From Candidatus Woesearchaeota archaeon (GTDB lineage: Archaea > Nanobdellota > Nanobdellia > Woesearchaeales > UBA11576), in NCBI GenBank assembly GCA_018668595.1, contig JABJCP010000033.1, positions 1 to 64,000 on the forward strand: a DNA stretch of 64,000 nt, in the 5' to 3' direction. Shown one piece after another: positions 30,269 through 40,745 of the stretch; positions within the stretch are counted from its first letter, which is position 1, and every line of letters starts with the position of its first letter. Below the pieces are notes generated by a model that saw nothing but the letters and a program-made list of their open reading frames with translations, searched no databases and was not told where the DNA came from. A program made the position numbers and the translations under genes.

Positions 30269-30739
30269 TTAACCTTTAGTATACTGGCAATTTTTTGTAC
30301 AAGTCACATCTCCCGTTACTGAATCAATTTCGACAATTGTTTCATAAGGATTATCTTTCTCTTGAACAATTAATGTAACTATAAATCTTTTATTCCCTAT
30401 TTTATTTTCTTTATCATCTGTATTAGACTCTGGTTCTGTCTCATATGAACTAATTAATTTTGCAGTTATTTTATCTACCCAAGTATATGCATTAACATAT
30501 GTTGAAGCTATTTTTTCTGCATCTTGTTTTTCTATTTTTGGAATATCTACAATATTGCATCTTTTGCTATCAGTCACTTTAGTTCCATCAAAACAAATAT
30601 ATTGTTTACGACATTTTTTAGGATTTACATCTTCAGATCCATCTGCACATTTGTAAGTAACACTGCATCCTGAAAGTAATATAGAACTAATAAATATAAG
30701 AATAATACACATTACTAAAAATATTCGCCTCTTTTGCAT
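30269..30739 (-). CDS. Lipoprotein, paralogue of 29777-30238
   Basis: Lipobox-like SILLSGC; CADGSEDVNPKKCRK; shared AEKIASTYVNAYT and NCQYTK. Confidence 0.72.
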   Translation of the reverse strand: MQKRRIFLVMCIILIFISSILLSGCSVTYKCADGSEDVNPKKCRKQYICFDGTKVTDSKRCNIVDIPKIEKQDAEKIASTYVNAYTWVDKITAKLISSYETEPESNTDDKENKIGNKRFIVTLIVQEKDNPYETIVEIDSVTGDVTCTKNCQYTKG

Positions 30740-31059
30740 TAAATCACCTATACTAAATCATTTAAAAAGTCTTTTTTATATAAATTTTGTGAAAACAAGC
30801 TGTAAAACTCCGCATTATTCAGTTAATTTTATAAATAAACACCCTTTTCTTAATAACTATTGTTTATCAATGGGTAAATCGGTCTAAATAAAAGTAATAT
30901 TAAGTTTAGGCTTGTTTATGCTGGAGGTTAGCGAATAAATCACTTATTCTCCTTAATTTGAAAACAAGATTAACAAAAAAGTATGATATACAAACAAGAA
31001 CAACTTAGCATAGTTAGTTGTATCTACCAGTATATACAAAATTGAACAGGTGAAAAACC

Positions 31060-31515
31060 ATGGCTAGAATGTATTCAAGAAAAAAAGGTAACTCTAGTTC
31101 AAAGAGACCTATTAAAAAAACTGTCCCATCATGGATGGGCTACAAACCAAAAGAAGTCGAATTATTAATTGCAAAACTTGCAAAAGAAGGTAAAACTGTT
31201 GCTCAGATTGGCCTTCATTTAAGAGACAATTATGGAATTCCTGATGTAAAAGCAGTAACCAAGAAAAAAATAAGTAAAATTTTAGGAGAGAAAAAATTAT
31301 TACATCCAATTCCTGAAGATTTAAGAGACCTTATTAAAAGAAGTCTTGCGATTAGAAGACATTTAGAAGAAAATCACAAGGATCAACCTGCTAAGAGAGG
31401 TTTAACTTTGACAGAAAGTAAAGTTAGAAGACTTGTTAAATATTACAAACAAGTTGGAAAGCTTTCTGTAGATTGGAAATATGATTTTAGAAAAGCAATT
31501 ACATATTTAGAGTGA
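31060..31515 (+). CDS. rps15: Archaeal ribosomal protein S15
   Basis: ARMYSRKKGNSSSKRP, PSWMGYKPKEVELLI, IGLHLRDNYGIPDVK. Confidence 0.97.
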   Translation: MARMYSRKKGNSSSKRPIKKTVPSWMGYKPKEVELLIAKLAKEGKTVAQIGLHLRDNYGIPDVKAVTKKKISKILGEKKLLHPIPEDLRDLIKRSLAIRRHLEENHKDQPAKRGLTLTESKVRRLVKYYKQVGKLSVDWKYDFRKAITYLE

Positions 31516-31522
31516 TTCCGCA

Positions 31523-32965
31523 ATGAAATCCTCTCAATTTTTTTCTTTTTTAGAAAAGTCTGCAAATAAATTCAATGATCTGTTTAAAGATGTTTCCAAG
31601 TTTAATAGTGTTAAGCTTATTTCTCATCTCGACACAGATGGAATTACTGCAGCATCTATTTTTATTAAATCATTAGAACGCGCAAACATTATACACTCAG
31701 TTTCAATTGTTCCAACTCTTGATTCTGAAACTATTGAATCTCTTTGTAAAGATGATGCAGATGTTTTTGTATTTACAGATCTTGGCTCAGGTCAAATTTC
31801 ATTAATTCAAGAACGAATTACAGATAAACCTGTTTTTATTTTAGATCATCATACTCTCGAAGAAACTAAAATTAATAAAAACATAACTCATGTAAATCCT
31901 CATTTATTTGATATTGATGGGGGAACGCAAATTAGTGGAAGTGGAGTTGTATACTTTTTTTGTAAAGCGTTAAATCCAATTAATAAAGATCTTGCGCATT
32001 TAGCAATTATTGGTGCAATCGGAGATGTTCAAGAATCAAGAGGTTTTAAACCGTTAAATAAATTAATTCTCGACGAAGCAATAACAAATAAAAAAATTAA
32101 AGTGACTAATAGCTTAAGATTATTTGGCATAGAAACTAGACCACTTCATAAAGTATTAGAATTTAGTTCTGATCCATTCATCCCCGGAGTTAGTGGAAGT
32201 GAAAGCGGATCTATTCAGTTTTTACAAGAAATTGGTATTGAACCAAAGAAAAATGATACTGGACACGAATATAATTATAATAATTGGAAAAAAATGTCTG
32301 ATTTGAATAAAGAAGAAATCAAAAAATTACATTCTGCAATAATTATGAAACGTATGGAAGAAAAAAATCCTGAAGATATTTTTGGACCAGTTTATAGTTT
32401 AATTGATGAAAAACCTGAAACTCCATTTAGAGATATTAGAGAATTTTCAACTTTATTAAATTCTTGTGGTCGAATGGGGAATTCATCTTTAGGTATTGGT
32501 GTATGTCTTGATAATCCTAAGATTAAGAAAAAAGCACTTCGAAACTTAACACAATATCGTAAGCAAATAATAAACGCGCTTGAATGGTTCCATGCAAATA
32601 GAGGTACAAGTAGAATTATTGAAGGAGATGGTTATGTTATAATTAATGCCAAGGAAAATATTTTACATACAATTATTGGCACATTAGCATCTATTCTTTC
32701 TAAAGGTAAATTTTTTCCAGAAGGTACTTTAATTTTATCACTTGCAAGAAATTCTAATGAATTAACTAAAGTAAGTTTGAGAGTAACTTCATTAAAGCCA
32801 ATGTTTGATATTGATTTAAGAAAAGTTATTAATAAAATAACAGTCAGTGTTGGTGGAGAATCTGGAGGACACCAATACGCGTCAGGCGCAGTTATTGAAA
32901 CAATTAAAGAAAATGTTTTTATTGATGCTGCCAAAAAAGTTCTTAGTAATGGTTTTGAAAACTAA
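31523..32965 (+). CDS. DHH-family nuclease/phosphoesterase (archaeal RecJ/GAN-like)
   Basis: LISHLDTDGITAASIF, FTDLGSGQ, ILDHHTLE (DHH), C-terminal GGESGGHQYASGA. Confidence 0.92.
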   Translation: MKSSQFFSFLEKSANKFNDLFKDVSKFNSVKLISHLDTDGITAASIFIKSLERANIIHSVSIVPTLDSETIESLCKDDADVFVFTDLGSGQISLIQERITDKPVFILDHHTLEETKINKNITHVNPHLFDIDGGTQISGSGVVYFFCKALNPINKDLAHLAIIGAIGDVQESRGFKPLNKLILDEAITNKKIKVTNSLRLFGIETRPLHKVLEFSSDPFIPGVSGSESGSIQFLQEIGIEPKKNDTGHEYNYNNWKKMSDLNKEEIKKLHSAIIMKRMEEKNPEDIFGPVYSLIDEKPETPFRDIREFSTLLNSCGRMGNSSLGIGVCLDNPKIKKKALRNLTQYRKQIINALEWFHANRGTSRIIEGDGYVIINAKENILHTIIGTLASILSKGKFFPEGTLILSLARNSNELTKVSLRVTSLKPMFDIDLRKVINKITVSVGGESGGHQYASGAVIETIKENVFIDAAKKVLSNGFEN

Positions 32966-33119
32966 AATCAAATTAAAATATTATATAAATTGTAAAATAA
33001 ACTAGAAATTGATTTAATTAGACATAGTTTAATATTAAACAAATTCAAAAAAATAAAATTAATAAACAAAAAATAATAAAAAAAGAAAAATAGAAAAACA
33101 CTAAAAAAAAATAAAATTA

Positions 33120-33416
33120 TTAAAGTAATGTTCTTATTTTATCTATATGCTCTGCAACTTCACGACCTTTCTTTGTTAATGTTAACAATTTAAGTCTACC
33201 TTGTTTATCAAACTCAATTAATCCTGCATCTTCCATTTGCTGCAATATTTTAACAACATGAGAATATGTACAGTCTATTTGCTTTGCTAGATTTGAAGCG
33301 TATATGTCAGATTTAGCATTATTAAGTGTAATTAAAAGTGTTGCTGGTTTTTCACGAAAAAACACGTTAAAAATTTGTTCTTTTTTAGTTTTTCCAGTAC
33401 CGCCTGGTCTCTCCAT
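33120..33416 (-). CDS. Winged-helix DNA-binding protein (MarR/ArsR-like)
   Basis: IYASNLAKQIDCTYSHVVKILQQMEDAGLIEFDKQGRLKLLTLTKKGREVAEH. Confidence 0.8.
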   Translation of the reverse strand: MERPGGTGKTKKEQIFNVFFREKPATLLITLNNAKSDIYASNLAKQIDCTYSHVVKILQQMEDAGLIEFDKQGRLKLLTLTKKGREVAEHIDKIRTLL

Positions 33417-33670
33417 TTTATGTACCCCCGCCTATTGTTTTAATTAAAATAGTCAACCCTTTTTGAGTAAAAACATAAAAAATTTAATATAGATATTTGG
33501 TTATATGTTTTCAAATATGTGGTATTGAACCTTATTTATATATCTTTCTATAAAGTTTTCAACTATTTTTCAAACAAATTTCCAATAAAAAAAATAATTA
33601 CAAAAATAGTAATTCTGCACACAAGGTTACACAAAAAATTTATAAAACAAACCTTAATTCGTATTCAAAT

Positions 33671-34549
33671 ATGGACGAAAACAAACTAAAAAAATTATTA
33701 ATGCATCACAATAACATTGAAATTAAAGATATTAATAATCTAAATGAAAAAATATTAAAGTTCAAATCAGACAGACCAGAATCAATTCACATCATTTCAG
33801 ATTTTGATAAAACACTTACTAAAGTTTGTGTTAATGGTGTTAAACATAAAAGTACATACGCATATCTTAGAGATGAAAATTATTTTGATTCTGCTTATAG
33901 CAAAAAATCACACGAGCTACACGATAAATATTATCCGTTAGAAATTTCAATGAATATTTCGCAAGAAGAAAAAATTAAAGCAATGGAAGAATGGTGGACT
34001 CTTCATTGGAAACTTATGCAAGAAAGTGGAATAAATAAAAATGCAATTCTGGACGTAATTAAAAAAAAGTTAGTTTATGAAAGAGAAGGTATGTTTGATT
34101 TTTTAGAACAATTAAACAAAAAAAGTATTCCTTTATTGATTTTCTCAGCAGGTATTGGAAACATTATTGAAGAATTTCTTAAATCTAAAAATAAGTATCA
34201 TAAAAATATCCACATCATTGCAAATTTTTTTAAATTTGATATCCAAGGAAATTCAATAGGTTACACTCACCCTATGATTCATGTCTTTAATAAAAATGAA
34301 GTATCTATTAAGAACTCTTCGCATTTCAAAAACATTAACAATCGAAAAAATGTTATTTTGCTAGGAGACTCTCTAGGTGATTTGGGAATGTCTAAAGGAA
34401 TAGACCATGAAAAAATAATCAAGATTGGTTTTCTTAATGACCAAATTGAAGAAAGTTTAAAAGAATATAAATCTAAATTTGACATTGTAATCAAAAATGA
34501 TGGTTCTATGATTTTTGTTAATGAGCTATTAAACCTACTCCTTAATTAA
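33671..34549 (+). CDS. Cytosolic 5'-nucleotidase III (UMPH-1/NT5C3)-like
   Basis: ISDFDKTLTK, YYPLEI, EEWWTLHWKLM, REGMFDFLEQLNKKSIPLLIFSAGIGNIIEE, GDSLGDLGM. Confidence 0.82.
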   Translation: MDENKLKKLLMHHNNIEIKDINNLNEKILKFKSDRPESIHIISDFDKTLTKVCVNGVKHKSTYAYLRDENYFDSAYSKKSHELHDKYYPLEISMNISQEEKIKAMEEWWTLHWKLMQESGINKNAILDVIKKKLVYEREGMFDFLEQLNKKSIPLLIFSAGIGNIIEEFLKSKNKYHKNIHIIANFFKFDIQGNSIGYTHPMIHVFNKNEVSIKNSSHFKNINNRKNVILLGDSLGDLGMSKGIDHEKIIKIGFLNDQIEESLKEYKSKFDIVIKNDGSMIFVNELLNLLLN

Positions 34550-34680
34550 AAATCTTTAATTAAATTTGTTCTATGTTAAAATTAAATAAAACTGAATATT
34601 TTTCGATAATTTTAAAAAATTTTTTAACCACCCGCGTATAATTCTAAAGTTATTTAAAACACCTATAATTTATCTCTTAG

Positions 34681-36642
34681 ATGCCTGATAAACCAACTAA
34701 TAAGCATGTTGAAGAATCAATTAATCCGCATAATTCAGAAACAGAAATTCATTCTAGCGAAAATGTTAATGAGTTCAAAAGAGATTTTTGGTTTCCATTT
34801 GATACTGTCAGAGACATTCAAGTAGATCTTCTAAAAAAAATACATCAAACAATAAAAACAAAATCTCATCTTATAGCACATGCCCCCACAGGTCTTGGTA
34901 AAAGTGCTGCAGCTTTGGCTCCTGCTCTCAAGTATGCATTTGATCACGGGAAAAAAGTTTTTTTTTTAACTTCCAGACATACTCAGCACAATATTGCAAT
35001 AGATACTTTAAAAAAAATCAAAGAAGAGTTTAATCTTAATTTTCAAGTTGTTGATATGATTGGAAAAAAACACATGTGTTCTGTTGAAGGTATTGAAAAT
35101 TTATACTCTAATGAATTCTCTGATTTTTGTAAAAAACAAAAAGAAGAACAAAAATGCGAATTTTACACAAATACTAAAAAAAATAACAAACTAACTACTG
35201 AAGCTCAAATTGTTTTGAAAAAACTTAAAGATGCTTCGCCAGCACACATAGAGGAATTCAAAGAACAATGTAAAAATTCAGATCTTTGTGCTTATGAAAT
35301 GGCTTCTTCTCTCGCAAAAGATGCGCAAGTTATTGTTGCTGATTATTATTACATATTTAATCCTCTGATTCGAGATCTGTTCTTTGCAAAATCTCAAATT
35401 ACTTTAAACGATTGCATAGTTATTGTCGATGAAGGTCATAATCTTCCTGATAGGATTAGAAATTTAATGACCTCTCAAATTTCAAGCAACACATTAAAAA
35501 GAGCAATTAAAGAAGCTAAGAAATTTAGTTATGCAGATACATTAAAAAAATTAGTTAAGCTTCAAGATGTTTTGCTCAAGCTTTCTGGAACTATTGAAAA
35601 AAAAGAAAAATTGGTTTCTAAACAAGAATTTATGGAACCTCTTGGAACTAAGGATGATTATGAATCAGTTATTGAAGATTTTGATTTTGTTGGAGGAATT
35701 GTCAGGGATAAAGATAAAAGAAGTTCTATTGGAGCAATTGGTTCATTTCTTGACTCATGGCGAGGAAATGATGAAGGTTATGTTAGAATAGTTTCTCATA
35801 AATATTACAAAGGAGAATCTAATCTTATGATTTCATATCGTTGTCTTGATCCTAGTCTTGTTTCTTCAGAAATTATTGATGGTTGTCATTCAGTAATTTT
35901 AATGTCCGGGACACTTACTCCCACGTCAATGTTTAGAGATATTTTAGGTTTTCCAAAAAATACAGAAGAAGAAACTTATCCATCTCCTTTTCCAGAAGAT
36001 AATAAACTTAGCATGATTGTAACTCAAACGACTACAAAATTTAGTATGCGAAGTGATCAACAATATAAAAGAATGGGTGCTATTTGTGCAAACATTACAA
36101 ATCATGTTCCTGGTAATTGTGCAGTTTTTTTTCCAAGTTATTTTTTACGAGATCAAGTGTATAAAACATTTATGCAAGTCTCTAAAAAAACAGCATTTAT
36201 GGAACAACCTAATATGACCAAAGAAGAAAAAGGAGATTTTCTTGAGAGATTTAAAAGTTACAAAAATAGCGGTGCTGTTCTTTTAGGGGTTATGAGTGGA
36301 AGTTATAGTGAAGGTATTGATCTTCCAGGTGATCTTCTCAAGTGTGTTGTCGTCGTCGGTCTTCCATTAGGTCAACCAGATATTGAAACAAAAAAATTAA
36401 TTGATTATTATGATGTGAAATTCGGTAAAGGGTGGGATTATGGTTATGTTGCTCCTGCGTTTTCTAAATGTCTTCAAAGTGCTGGACGATGTATCCGATC
36501 TGAAACAGATAGAGGACTCGTTGTGTTCTTAGATGAACGTTATACTTGGTCTACTTACAAAAAACATTTTCCCAGGGATTGGAATATTAAAGTTGCAATG
36601 GATTATCCTGCAATTATTGATGAATTCTTTTCTGAGTATTAA
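34681..36642 (+). CDS. XPD/DinG-like (DEAD_2) DNA helicase
   Basis: AHAPTGLGKSAAALAP Walker A, VDEGHNLPD, MSGTLTP, QSAGRCIRSETDRG; Cys residues for a possible Fe-S cluster. Confidence 0.93.
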   Translation: MPDKPTNKHVEESINPHNSETEIHSSENVNEFKRDFWFPFDTVRDIQVDLLKKIHQTIKTKSHLIAHAPTGLGKSAAALAPALKYAFDHGKKVFFLTSRHTQHNIAIDTLKKIKEEFNLNFQVVDMIGKKHMCSVEGIENLYSNEFSDFCKKQKEEQKCEFYTNTKKNNKLTTEAQIVLKKLKDASPAHIEEFKEQCKNSDLCAYEMASSLAKDAQVIVADYYYIFNPLIRDLFFAKSQITLNDCIVIVDEGHNLPDRIRNLMTSQISSNTLKRAIKEAKKFSYADTLKKLVKLQDVLLKLSGTIEKKEKLVSKQEFMEPLGTKDDYESVIEDFDFVGGIVRDKDKRSSIGAIGSFLDSWRGNDEGYVRIVSHKYYKGESNLMISYRCLDPSLVSSEIIDGCHSVILMSGTLTPTSMFRDILGFPKNTEEETYPSPFPEDNKLSMIVTQTTTKFSMRSDQQYKRMGAICANITNHVPGNCAVFFPSYFLRDQVYKTFMQVSKKTAFMEQPNMTKEEKGDFLERFKSYKNSGAVLLGVMSGSYSEGIDLPGDLLKCVVVVGLPLGQPDIETKKLIDYYDVKFGKGWDYGYVAPAFSKCLQSAGRCIRSETDRGLVVFLDERYTWSTYKKHFPRDWNIKVAMDYPAIIDEFFSEY

Positions 36643-36760
36643 ATAGCTCCAAATCAGTTAAAACCTACAAATTCTAACCGCTCAATCAAAAAACTCATTT
36701 TGTAACCAATATACACATTTCCCAACTAGTTACCTGAATAACAACATTTATATATCAGTT

Positions 36761-37192
36761 GTGTTTTATAAGACAAGAGGTGTCGAAATGGTGTTATTGT
36801 TTGATCAATTCCACCTACCAGAAGACGTATTTGAAATAGTTTTTGCTACAGAACAACAGAAAATAGTTGCGAGAATGCTATTCGAGGAATTCAAAGAGAA
36901 TGGGTGGGTGATGGGAAAAACTGAAATGTCGCTTTTTGCTAATCGTATCCACGACGGTACTTCCGTTGAAATTGAAGAACCCATAGGCCCTGTAAGTAGA
37001 AAAAAGAAAATCAGAATATCATATAATAAAAGACAATTTTATGATCGAATCCTTACCCCTATGAAAGCAATGGGCATGGTTGATTACGATCTATACAAAA
37101 AAAAATATTTGATATCAGAAAAATTTGTTGACGCATTAAAAAAAATTAGCCTTATGTGGCGAAAAGAACTCGAACAAGCAAAATTAGGATGA
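36761..37192 (+). CDS. Uncharacterised protein, winged-helix-like
   Basis: 143-aa ORF; actual start likely ATG after tcgaaatggtg (MVLLFDQFHL). Confidence 0.6.
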   Translation: MFYKTRGVEMVLLFDQFHLPEDVFEIVFATEQQKIVARMLFEEFKENGWVMGKTEMSLFANRIHDGTSVEIEEPIGPVSRKKKIRISYNKRQFYDRILTPMKAMGMVDYDLYKKKYLISEKFVDALKKISLMWRKELEQAKLG

Positions 37193-37320
37193 TAAATCAG
37201 AAATAATCAAACACAACCCCCTTACTCAATTCGTAAACACAGCATAAATCAATACAATATAATAATAAATTAAAAAAAAGAGGAAAAATCCAAAAATTAA
37301 GAGGTGACACTAAAAAAAAG

Positions 37321-37391
37321 GGAACTTCTCATAAACCCTAAATTCTTAAACCCACCCCCAACAACCCTGAGAAGTTCCTTTTTTTCTTTTT
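37321..37391 (+). ncRNA. C-rich-loop small RNA / terminator hairpin
   Basis: Perfect 11-bp stem GGAACTTCTCA 37321-37331 / TGAGAAGTTCC 37368-37378, 36-nt loop containing CCACCCCCAACAAC (37352-37365), U-tract TTTTTTTCTTTTTT. Confidence 0.75.
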
Positions 37392-37494
37392 TCATTACAT
37401 ATTTTCTTTATTTAATCAATTCAATCCCTTACTTAATTTTCTATTGTTCATACGCGATAAATTTTTATACTAGAAACATCTATATTCTATTATT

Positions 37495-37950
37495 ATGGCT
37501 CCAGCAAATACAAGAAAAAAAGCGACACGAAAAAAGAAGTTTTCTGGCAAAGCAAAAGCACACGAAGATCTTGATTTAGAAATTCGACGTGTTGAGCGAA
37601 GAATCAAAGAAGGTAATTCACTCATTGATTTTAGTAATGGTTATGCCCATTTTATCATATACCTTTTGGCAAATAATAAACCAATGGAAATTGAAAAAAG
37701 AATCAGATTAGACAAACCCGAAAAAATGTTGCGCAAATTTTTATCAAAAATTGAAGTTTATGCAGAAACTAGACATAAAGAACGAAAATATTTCATTTCT
37801 CAAAAACCTGCGCCAGACAAAATCACAACAACAATCACAAATAAAGATACTGTTGCTGATGGAATGATAACAATATTTGAAGAAATTAATCAATTTTTGA
37901 AAACTAAAAAAGCATCACAAGTAAAAACAACGGTTTTAGTGTTTAAATGA
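37495..37950 (+). CDS. Uncharacterised basic protein
   Basis: 151 aa, Lys/Arg-rich N-terminus, leaderless-type promoter. Confidence 0.65.
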   Translation: MAPANTRKKATRKKKFSGKAKAHEDLDLEIRRVERRIKEGNSLIDFSNGYAHFIIYLLANNKPMEIEKRIRLDKPEKMLRKFLSKIEVYAETRHKERKYFISQKPAPDKITTTITNKDTVADGMITIFEEINQFLKTKKASQVKTTVLVFK

Positions 37951-38046
37951 AAAAAAAACATAAAGAAAACACAAAAAAATATGAACAATCACAAAAAACC
38001 ATAACACAAATTTTTATTCTATTTTATTTATTTTTTAAAATTTAAA

Positions 38047-38670
38047 ATGACTAAAAACTACAATCTAAAAACCAGAACAGATAAAGTTCAAGAACTTCTA
38101 ACCTATATTGAACAAAATCAAAATGATATTTGGAATATAAGCCCTGATGCAGGGATGTTTCTATCAATAATAGTTAAACTAAAAAAACCAAAAAATATTT
38201 TAGAAATCGGAACTGCTCAGGGTTACTCAACGATTTGGTTAGCAAATTCATTAAAAGAAACAAATCCCTTAGGAAAATTAACAACTATTGAAACAAGTCC
38301 TAGATCAATAAAACTTGCAAAAGAGAATTTTAAAAAATCAAATCTAAACAATATCAATCTACTCGAAGGTAATGCTATTGAAATAATTGACAAATTAAAC
38401 CAAAAAGAAGACGTTAATAATTTTAATAAAATACCCCTACAATTTGATTTAGTTTTTATCGACGCTAGAAAAGATGAATATTTACAATATTTAAAAAAAT
38501 TAGAATCAAATAATCTTCTCTCAAAAAACCACATAATTATTGCAGATGATGTAATATCGCACAAAGAACGATTGCAAAATTATTTAGACTATGTTCAAAA
38601 CAATTCTAATTACAAATCAACAACAATAAACATAGATACTGGAATGGAAATTAGCATAAAACAAAATTAA
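38047..38670 (+). CDS. Class I SAM O-methyltransferase (COMT-like)
   Basis: ILEIGTAQGYSTIWLANSL, LTTIETSPRSIKLAKENF, FDLVFIDARKDEY. Confidence 0.88.
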   Translation: MTKNYNLKTRTDKVQELLTYIEQNQNDIWNISPDAGMFLSIIVKLKKPKNILEIGTAQGYSTIWLANSLKETNPLGKLTTIETSPRSIKLAKENFKKSNLNNINLLEGNAIEIIDKLNQKEDVNNFNKIPLQFDLVFIDARKDEYLQYLKKLESNNLLSKNHIIIADDVISHKERLQNYLDYVQNNSNYKSTTINIDTGMEISIKQN

Positions 38671-38788
38671 CTACATTAAATACACCCAACAACTAAAATT
38701 GAATATATCAAAAATGTATTCAAAAAATAAAAAGATTAATATAAACAATAAATAACATAACCAATAATTGAACAAATAGTCCAAAAAA

Positions 38789-39247
38789 ATGAAAAAACAA
38801 CAACTAAGTAACCGAGATGTTAAAAATATAATAAAAGTTCTCAAAGAAGATTTTAATATAGAAGGACTTATATCAAAAAAAGACAAATCTGAATTAATAG
38901 ACGATAAAACTATAATGATAAATGATAAACCTTATTTTTTCTATTACAATAAACGATTAATTCCCACACTAAGATTGCTTTTAACAAATAATTTTCTTCC
39001 AAAAGTTGTTATTGACATGCCTGCTATAAAATTTATTACAGGTGGAGCAGATGTTATGCGCCCAGGTATTAAAGAAGTTGATGAGTTTCAAAAGGAAAAA
39101 ATAGTATCAATCGTCGACGAAAATCACAAAAAACCCTTGGCAATAGGTATTGCTTCATTTTCATCTGAAGAAATTAAATTTATGAAATCAGGAAATGTTA
39201 TTCAAAACATTCACCAAGTAGGTGATGAAATTTGGAATTCTATATAA
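38789..39247 (+). CDS. PUA-domain protein (MCT-1/Tma20-like)
   Basis: IKFITGGADVMRPGIKEVDEFQKEKIVSIVDENHKKPLAIGIA. Confidence 0.85.
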   Translation: MKKQQLSNRDVKNIIKVLKEDFNIEGLISKKDKSELIDDKTIMINDKPYFFYYNKRLIPTLRLLLTNNFLPKVVIDMPAIKFITGGADVMRPGIKEVDEFQKEKIVSIVDENHKKPLAIGIASFSSEEIKFMKSGNVIQNIHQVGDEIWNSI

Positions 39248-39453
39248 AATAAAATAACTACAATTTTATATAGTTAATAATCCTAACCAACCACAATAAT
39301 AATAATTCAAAAATTATTCAACACCCACATCACTCATAATCTCCCCAAGACATTGCACCCTAACAAAAACAATATCTCAAACTATCCGCGCTGCTGCGTT
39401 TTTCTGCTTATTCTATTTTATTTTTTCTCCATTTACAAGTTAGCTTATTTGAA

Positions 39454-39705
39454 TTACAAAATAATTCTATAACTGCGCAACCTTGCCTTAATCACCCCCT
39501 CATGCATTAACTCAGGCACAGGTATGCCCCCTATAGTAACATTAATTGCTACCGCATCTTCTATCGTTTGTATATTCATTTGTTCATACATTTGAATTGC
39601 TTTATTTCCAAAATCAATTGCATTTTGGACATCAAATTTTTCTGCTGCAACAATTGCTTTCACATATAATCTCTCAGCAGAATCTTTAAGTTCTTCTTTT
39701 GTCAT
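39454..39705 (-). CDS. Small uncharacterised helical protein
   Basis: 83 aa, MTKEELKDSAERLYVKAIVAAEKFDVQNAIDFGNKAIQMYEQM; same-strand cluster. Confidence 0.6.
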   Translation of the reverse strand: MTKEELKDSAERLYVKAIVAAEKFDVQNAIDFGNKAIQMYEQMNIQTIEDAVAINVTIGGIPVPELMHEGVIKARLRSYRIIL

Positions 39706-39763
39706 TTTATTTTTCCTCCCTAATCTAGTTTTGCTTCATTGCGCCGTGCTCAATTTATAAAAA

Positions 39764-40189
39764 TTATCCAAACCTTGCCATAACCTTAACTAAATCTCCA
39801 CCATCTTTTTGCGAAAAACATTTTTTATATTCCAATCCTTCAAACTCTCCGTCTAAAACTTTAATAAAATATTCATCAGTTTTTCTTTCATAGTTTCTGA
39901 ATACTGGCTCCATACACTCAATTGAAAACTCAAATTCTCCAGTCATTTCAGATCCAGACTCTTCTATTTCATAATGAACATATCTAATTTTTGCGCCCTC
40001 TAATGCTTTTGAATGAACTCTAAAAGGAACTACTATTTCGTCTAAACCTTCATTGGTTTTTACATGAAAAATCGATTTTTCTAAACCCTCTTCTTCGAAT
40101 TTAACAACTGTTGCTTCTCCAATAAACGAAGTATAATTTGTTTTTCTAATCCCATTCAAATAAGATTCGTGTTTTTTTTCTCGTTTCAT
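39764..40189 (-). CDS. Uncharacterised protein
   Basis: 141-aa ORF, SD gaggtaaact upstream. Confidence 0.65.
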   Translation of the reverse strand: MKREKKHESYLNGIRKTNYTSFIGEATVVKFEEEGLEKSIFHVKTNEGLDEIVVPFRVHSKALEGAKIRYVHYEIEESGSEMTGEFEFSIECMEPVFRNYERKTDEYFIKVLDGEFEGLEYKKCFSQKDGGDLVKVMARFG

Positions 40190-40251
40190 TAGTTTACCTC
40201 ACAATCATTTTAGTTCAACCACCAAATAGTTGCTCATCCATCTAGTTTAGT

Positions 40252-40728
40252 TTATTTGACACGTCTAATATTCATAACTGTTTTTCTAACAAATCTTTGC
40301 AGTGGTTCGTATATGTTATCACAACCCATTTTACTAAGAACAATTATCAATCTGGCAAGTTCTTCTTTCTTATTTTCATCTCTTAATTTGAAAACTTGTT
40401 CTCCAAATTTTTCCATTATTTTTTTCTCATCACCATAAATTGCCGCAGCAAATTCGTATTGACCTAATTCCCTGAACTTATCGCCACAATTATTTAAAAT
40501 ATTTACTGGTGCGAATGATAATAATCCCTTATTTTTAAAAACAAGTTCAAAAGCATCCACATATTTTCCAGTAGTCAAAAGCTCACTAAAATTAGTCTGA
40601 ATCATCTGCAATTTATCTTGACGCTGCATTAATACAAGCTCTCCTAAATCCTCAGATAATTCTAATCCTTCTTGCCTCGCAATATCTTCTAATTTGTATT
40701 TAGGTAATTCAACAGGTAAAACATACAT
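40252..40728 (-). CDS. Uncharacterised helical-repeat-like protein
   Basis: 158-aa ORF; SD ggaggagat upstream. Confidence 0.65.
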   Translation of the reverse strand: MYVLPVELPKYKLEDIARQEGLELSEDLGELVLMQRQDKLQMIQTNFSELLTTGKYVDAFELVFKNKGLLSFAPVNILNNCGDKFRELGQYEFAAAIYGDEKKIMEKFGEQVFKLRDENKKEELARLIIVLSKMGCDNIYEPLQRFVRKTVMNIRRVK

Positions 40729-40745
40729 TTTTTATCTCCTCCATT

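Noticed and set aside
37304-37579. 91-aa ORF MTLKKRELLINPKFLNPPPTTLRSSFF
   Set aside because: Coincides with a perfect hairpin plus U-tract and overlaps the next gene; better explained as RNA
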